Source of the DNA: Aplysia californica
Taxonomy: Eukaryota; Mollusca; Gastropoda; Aplysiida; Aplysiidae
Length of the DNA: 64,000 nucleotides
Reading direction: 5' to 3'
NCBI RefSeq assembly: GCF_000002075.1
Contig: NW_004797431.1
Span: 199,561-263,560 of the forward strand
The notes under the pieces were generated by a model. That model saw only the letters and a list, made by a program, of their open reading frames with translations. It did no database searches and was not told the DNA's origin. This document shows, piece after piece, positions 58,138 through 64,000 of the stretch. The translations under genes were made by a program, and so were the position numbers. How positions within the stretch are numbered: position 1 is the stretch's first letter; each line of letters opens with the position of its first letter.

Positions 58138-61100
58138 ATGGCGAGTGAACTTGAGATTGGAGACTCGCGAGTTGAGTTTATTGCTGATTATGTACTCAAA
58201 ACACTCAAAGTTAAGCCTGACAAATGGACCAAAATGTACAGTTTGGACGAGAACAAACAGCTGTTTATGGACTTTTTCGACAAACAAGAGCTGAACACGC
58301 TGGTTGTCATTGCCACCTCTGCAGGAGGACTGAATGTACAGTATGAGTGGCCTGCCAACCCAAAAGCTAAAGCTTGCTACTTTGTGAAGAGGTCAAGAGA
58401 CCCTGTACAAAAAGATACAGTCCTCAGGAATGCCCTCCTATATGGTGATCTCTCTTTGTCACCACTTGACCAATTATCTGCTTTCGTTGATGAGGTGAGC
58501 TCATTGTGTGTGTCCAAACATGTGTATTGTGTATTTGCAAATTATATCTGTATGTTGGCATTTGTAAAAGGATATCCATGTTTATTATCTGATGGCAGTC
58601 ATATACTAAATGCATAGAGCCTGCTGTTGAGCGGGGATATGCCCTATACAAATGCTATCTATTATTATTTTATTAATTCTGTAGGATATACATTTGTCTA
58701 TAGTAGTTTCTAATATCATTTACATTTTTAAAAATGTTTTAAATGAACAGTCTACATCAAGTGATTATCTTCAGACTAAGGAAACAACACACAAGACTGA
58801 GACAACATATGTACAAATGTTTTAAACTAGTACAATCACCAAAATGCCAGTGTGGAGAGGCGGACCAAACTGTTGAACACATCCTTCAGCACTGCAAGAC
58901 ACACAGGGCCCTGAGACAGGAAACGTGGCCAACCCCACTGACGCTACAAGAGAAGCTATACGGGCCGCCAGATGAACTGAGCAGGACGGCCCACTTTATG
59001 ACAGATACCGAACTTCAAGTGTGATGCAATCGAGAAGAAGAAGAAGAACAGTCTACATAACAATCATTGTCATTTTTAATCAGTTACATCCACAGCCTGC
59101 TTAAGTCACTTGAGAAAGTACAGAACCGCTTTTTCAGTGGCTGCATGATACATAATCTCTATAAGGCCTACCATAAAATATTTTTTCAAGCACGTTGCAA
59201 CTGATTTTGTTCCCAGGTTCTTGTTCCTTTGCTGTCCAATGAACGGAATCATGACCAGTGGCCAAAAGTTGTGTCTCAAGACGTCACTCGTCATGTTCAC
59301 AACCTGAAGAGCAATGTGTATGTCGTGTCTGGCCAGGCAAAAGGGAAGACACTTTTGCCACTTCCTGTTGGAGCAGAAAGAGTGGAGAATGCTGGAGAAG
59401 GTGAAAAGTAAGTCAAATGAAAAAAAGTGGTGAGACTTCTCTCATAATGTTGAATCAAAACACATGAGGACTGATAATACTTTTACACATATTATTTTCA
59501 ACCCTTGAAACACTGATGTTAGCAAAGAAAAAGGCATAGCAAAAACAGTAACCTTTCTTCTATGAAAGGCTTTCCCACGCCTCTTTTTGGAAGCATTAAT
59601 TTATTGGGAGTAGTCTGTTTTTCTCACTTAACAGGGCTCAATATCTTCATTTTTTTTCTCCATATATGTTTCTATTTTGTAACTGTTTTGAAAGAATACC
59701 AAATACGTTTATTTTTACAGAGAAACATATGACCGCAGCTTGGTCCATGCCATTGAGTCTGTTATCATTGAGTGGACTCACCAGATCAGAGATGTCCTCA
59801 AGCGTGATTCTGTCCAGCCCTTGCTGGAGGGGCTCAACCCATCTCCATTTGTGGAAATTAAATTCTGGGAAAACAAGGCTCAGAATCTTGAGTGCATTTA
59901 TGAACAGGTAAGTACAGTAGTCTCGGCATAAGATCCTGCTGCTTACAGTGCCAGTTTGCTTAAAATCCCACTGCTTTAAGAAAACAGAATTTATACTATA
60001 AAAAGTCACCCCTAAGATCCTGCTCTGATTCACTCTGAGTTCTATATTTGGTTAAGATCCCGCAATTTAAATCATAATTTATGGACAAAAACCAGGGTGG
60101 GCACTGCGGATCAATCAAGAGTGAAAATTTGCGGTTATTGAACTGCCCATCGTGTCACAGATCAACCACTCTTGTGAATGTGATGGCATGTGCGTTGTAA
60201 AACTCTATGAAATGATACAATATGTTCGCCTGAGATGGGATCACACCATGGTGTGAACTTGCCAACACGTTTGTTATTCCCCAACATCACTCTCACATCT
60301 TAGCTCTGCGCCTAAACTTACATCACTCGTTGGGTGGGTAAGGCCTACGAGTTCTCTCCAGGCAGGATCACATCGAACTGTGAACTCTTCCCTGACCATT
60401 GCAAGAGTTGTCTCTTCCCCCGAAGTTGCGAGACTGACTGAATTTTAATTGGTGTGGTCACAACAAAATAGTGCATATGGGCAAAGGCAGGGGAACTCTG
60501 TCAGAGAAGGAAAGCAATAAATTTTGGACAGGTAAAGGGAGGGGACAACTGGATAAGCATATATCTTGAGACTCACAATGAATAATAAGGGAAAATGGCA
60601 TGCCTTATGCCACTGTGATAGGTAATCAAGGTTAACAATTCTTTGCTCGCCATATGTCATAAACCCACCCAGGGGTCACGCCAGTTCATTTTAGAGTAAA
60701 GGAAGCAAATGTTCCCAGTTATGGGCCTCAATACAAGTCACTGTAGATTCTTCCCTTGATGCGTCACCCAAGATCCTGTTCGCCTAAGATCCCACAATTT
60801 TCTTGCTCCCTAGCACCAGGATCTTAGGTACAGACTACTGTACAACACTCAACTTACTGTTTTCAAACGATTAATTTACTTTTGTAGCCTTTAGATATTT
60901 ACCTCATTTCAAAGTTACTCATAAGCCCTGTCCATGTGGGGTCAAGGTTTTTTCTATTTCTTTGAGCCTATATATCCTCATTGATTTTTTTCTTCTAGCA
61001 CTTTTCTATACCTTCAACAGGCTTTTAAAGTCACCTTTTCATAATCAAGAACTGTGTCTCTCCATTTTAGAAGCAAAAGAGGCTTGACATAAATGATACT

Positions 61101-64000
61101 TTGTTTGCGTAATGTCTTAAGCATTGTAACATATAAAGAAGGACTTAAAGCACATAGTTGTTCGTTAATAAAAAGAGCAGAGACATACTACGTTACAGCT
61201 TACAACCATATCCATTCTTTCCACAGCTCAGGGATCCAAAGGTGAGAAAGATGGCAGAACTTTTAGAACGTGCAAACAGCAGTTATTTCCCATCTTTCAA
61301 GAACATCTTCCGTGATGTTGTTGCAGGTCAGTTTTGATATTTTTAGTGGTCTGTAATTGTTTTATGAAATGTTTATGTTTGTTTACCAGGAAACTGCAAT
61401 ATATTTATATCTTTACTGGATGTTAAATGTTGGCTACTGAGCTAAATGCTTGTCTGCTGAAAAAAAACTTTCAGTTTTTGAAGATAAATTGTCCTATCCC
61501 AGAGAATTATTTATCAAGAAAATGACTGGTTAACTAAACTGTTGCAATTGCATTCTTTTTTTTAACTGCGCTGAATCTTTTAATGAGGATTGTTAAAGGC
61601 TTGTCTACTTGGAGCACACCTTGATATATTTCAAATCCCTCCCCTGTTCCTCCCTTCTCTAAAACATTGTTCTTGATCTTAAGCTATAGCAGTGGTCCTT
61701 TCTTCAGATTGTACAGGAATAGGTTTAGAGCATGCCACATGAAAGGTTGATTTCAGAATTATGCTTATTTATCATGTCTCATCTTACAATATCTAACTTT
61801 TTCTTATCGTATCTCATTTCATATATATATATATATATATATCTAAACTACCCAATATTATTTCATTGTGTGATTTCTTATTGCCTTATATACTTTCCTT
61901 ATCTTATGTGTCTTTTTATATTATCTCACCTTAATTTTTCTTTGGGGGCTCTCTCGATCTAGAGGTAAGGTGTTCTTTTCTCATTCAATAAGTTCCTAGT
62001 TTAAACCCTGCTCTCTAACCATGTCCTATCGTCTGCTTTTGTCTCCACTTTTTGCCCCCCTCCCCTCTCTTTTGTCCCCTCCTCTGGACTCCTGACTCTT
62101 TCTGCAGCCTGTTTTACTGCTACTCCTTGGCTCCTTCTTACTGCTGTCTTTCAGCCACACTCCTGATCTTAGGGTAAATCTAACACCTAGCCTTCTCAGA
62201 TAATGGCAAAAAAATCACGGGGGTCCTGTGAGCAAGTTGTGCATGTTAAAGATCCCTTGGTGCACCTAAAATTGATAAAAATAAGGCTTCAGCCGCCACC
62301 TGGGCAAAATTAAAGATTAATTCTTTCCAAACTGAAAATGCCTATGAACGTATCCTGTCCGCTCATATGACCTTATGCAGGTGCGAGCGCCGTAAAACAC
62401 TTTTTTTTAAAATTGTTTTGAACTTTTCTTTTTGTGACGATATTTATTCTTGCCTTATTCCTATCTTAATTTATCTTGTCTTTCCCTTTCTTATCATAAT
62501 CCTGGATGTACTCAGCGCTGACGGAGGCCCAGGACATCAATATGCACCTGAAGCCGCTGAGACACCAGCTGGAGGATCTAGAGCAGGCCGAGTTTGATGA
62601 GTCAGCAAAACTGATGGCTCCTATGATGCACACTGTCTGCTTGGTGTGGACACACTCAAACTACTACAACACACCGGCTCGTATCATCGTGCTCCTGCAG
62701 GAGATCTGTAACTTGATCATCGAAATGGTGAGTTATGATTTTGGCTAGAAATAGAGAGAATCAAACCTTAAATTTTCTGTATTGGTATCTCTCAGGTTTC
62801 TTTTTAAGATATTAGTAAGTAAACTATGGCAAGTCATGTTTTTTCAAATTTTACAGGAGTCACAAAAAAAAAACGGATTTTCTTGAAGCTGTTTGGGTAG
62901 ATAAATTTCATTTTCATAAAGAAGCCTATAAATGACAGACTTTAGGTTCCTTTATGAAATGAAGTTTATCCACCAAAAAATGTAATTTATATCATCAAAT
63001 TGACGTGGAGGATGGCAGCACCCTGGGCTTTAAAAAATGTATCCAGGACAGTGATAAAATTATTTCTAACTCAGTATGGTTTCAAACTTTGAACAAATGC
63101 AAAGTGAATTAAGTTTGTAACTCGAGACACCTCGGTAGATATGAAAGTCCTTTGTGAAAATCAATAACAGATACCTTTTCCTGCCTCATCTTATCGTATT
63201 TAAAAAAATATATTTTACTTTTATTTTCACAGGCCAGGAACTTTCTGGCTCCCGATGAACTCTTCAAAGGAGAAGTGGAAGAAGTGATTGGCAAAGTGCG
63301 TAAGTCCTGTGAGGTCTTGGCAGCATTCCGGACAGCCTATGATGACCACAAGATCAAGCTGGCCTCCTATTTCAAGGATGGAAAGGAGGCACGGGAGTGG
63401 GAGTTTGCCCCAGAACTTGTTTTTGCTCGCTACACAAAGTTCCATGAAAGAGTTGAGACCGTCAAGGTAATCTTGATAAGGAAATTTATATAGTCATTTT
63501 ATCTGTTGTTTGAATGCTTTTTTTTATCTCTATTCATATCTCTAAAAGTCATTGTTGTTGTTGCCATTGATGTTGTAACTCATCATGTTACACATTGTAT
63601 GTAATGAATACATAGATCTATTTTAAAATAAGAATTTGAGTTCAGTGTTTTTAATTATTGTTCAAATTATTTAAAGAAATATTCATTTTCTGTTGCTGAA
63701 ATAGTTGCAAATATGCTGCTATAGGTCAGTCACAGTTTTGACTTCTACTGTTCTGGAGTAAAGCTGTCATTATTAGGAAAAATCAATTATATTTCTCGAT
63801 AGGTTAGAAGTCGCAGCTTCAAAGTCAGCTAAACAAAAAAGGAAGAATAATGTAGGTTTTCATTGCAAAGAATTGATAACAACATTTTTCCCTGTCTTCC
63901 CAACAAATTGCTACAGGAACTGATGGAAGCTGCTCAGGAATTCTACAAACTAGAGAAAATTGAGCTGGGAGGAATTCAGGGAAAGCAACTTAGCTCCCAA
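58138..64000 (+). CDS. DNAH9/11/17-like: Axonemal outer-arm dynein heavy chain (beta class), N-terminal tail, partial
   Basis: Exons: 58138-58494, 59217-59407, 59721-59907, 61227-61326, 62516-62727, 63233-63466 and 63917 to the window end. GT/AG borders and phases (0,2,0,1,0,0) all fit, giving 455 residues so far out of about 4,500 in the family. Start: ATGGCG at 58138 in good context. Recognisable tail blocks in order: KPDKWTKM, PLLSNERNHDQWP, VSQDVTRHVH, GKTLLPLPVGAERVE, HAIESVIIEWTHQI, PLLEGLNPSPFVE, VRKMAELLERANSSYFP, LTEAQDINMHLKPLR, PARIIVLLQEICNL, FYKLEKIELGG. These match, from memory, the DHC_N1 tail of DNAH9, DNAH11 and DNAH17; I cannot choose among them. The tail assembles the dynein with intermediate chains and docks it on the A-tubule; the motor domain lies beyond the window. 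Expression should be limited to ciliated cells and sperm. Confidence 0.95.
58495..59216 (+). other. Dynein intron 1
   Basis: It holds a retroposon 3' end (58612-58672) and a young LINE insertion (58758-59045). Confidence 0.8.
58758..59045 (+). mobile_element. 5'-truncated LINE insertion with 13-bp target duplication
   Basis: It encodes the C-terminus of a Jockey/R1-type ORF2: QVIIFRLRKQHTRLRQHM, KCQCGEADQTVEHILQHC (a C-x-C ... H-x4-C zinc knuckle) and WPTPLTLQEKLYG, to a TGA at 59022-59024. It ends in a GAA-repeat tail. GAACAGTCTACAT flanks it at 58745-58757 and 59046-59058. The frame is intact across its length. Confidence 0.88.
59915..60840 (+). mobile_element. Tigger-like element, CAGTAGTCTC family, complete copy at a dynein splice donor
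   Basis: The left end is CAGTAGTCTCGGCATAAGAT; the right end read inward is CAGTAGTCTGTACCTAAGAT; both are flanked by TA (59913-59914 and 60841-60842). 926 bp, no transposase. The left TA is the sixth and seventh base of dynein intron 3, whose donor is GTAAGT (59908-59913). Confidence 0.85.
61327..62515 (+). other. Dynein intron 4
   Basis: It contains a short AT repeat near 61822-61840 and the SINE at 61944-62400. Confidence 0.8.
61944..62400 (+). mobile_element. tRNA-derived SINE, second copy
   Basis: GGGGGCTCTCTCGATCTAGA at the head, CTCCTTGGCTCCTTCTTACT in the body, GTTAAAGATCCCTTGG, and the tail CGCTCATATGACCTTATGCA, then GGTGCGAGCGCCGTAAAAC match 19064-19590. The B box is decayed (GTTTAAACCC), so this copy is older or cannot be transcribed. 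Confidence 0.8.

Overview
This is animal nuclear DNA. The genes are split by long introns with GT/AG borders, and the space between exons is filled with retroposons, inverted-repeat DNA transposons and microsatellites. I infer a mollusc, probably a gastropod, from the style of the SINE and LINE relics and the AGATCT-rich spacers; the sequence does not prove this. A 746-base run of N (55862-56607) is an assembly gap.

Three host genes can be assembled by joining exons whose reading phases fit. (1) Plus strand, 316-17204: a UPF0489 (C5orf22-like) protein of about 552 residues in four exons, with an unusual N-terminal membrane anchor. (2) Minus strand, 57403 down to 35597: PGS1, the mitochondrial enzyme that makes phosphatidylglycerol phosphate for cardiolipin, in eight exons (499 residues); the short last exon was not found. 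(3) Plus strand, 58138 to the window edge: the first seven exons (455 residues) of an axonemal outer-arm dynein heavy chain of the DNAH9/11/17 type. Genes 1 and 2 converge on an 18-kb intergenic block. Genes 2 and 3 stand head to head, 734 bp apart, probably with a shared promoter that contains an X-box-like site.

Most of the rest is transposon-derived. TTAA-flanked inverted-repeat elements (piggyBac type) lie at 8.4, 13-15, 20.5-21.8, 26.8-27.5, 43.3-44.0 and 46.0 kb. TA-flanked pogo/Tigger-like elements lie at 2.4-3.2, 28.6, 40.7-41.6, 42.2-43.3 and 59.9-60.8 kb. hAT-like elements lie at 10.2-10.7 and 38.0-39.3 kb. A family with GGCGCTCATCA-type ends has several copies, five LINE fragments were recognised, and several retroposon heads share one hairpin-forming 3' tail.

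No operons, CRISPR arrays, retroviruses or viral genes were recognised. The most informative points are the UPF0489 variant with both a membrane anchor and ureohydrolase-like metal motifs, the PGS1/dynein divergent promoter, a transposon sitting on the edge of a dynein splice donor, and the set of TTAA elements with a candidate piggyBac source.
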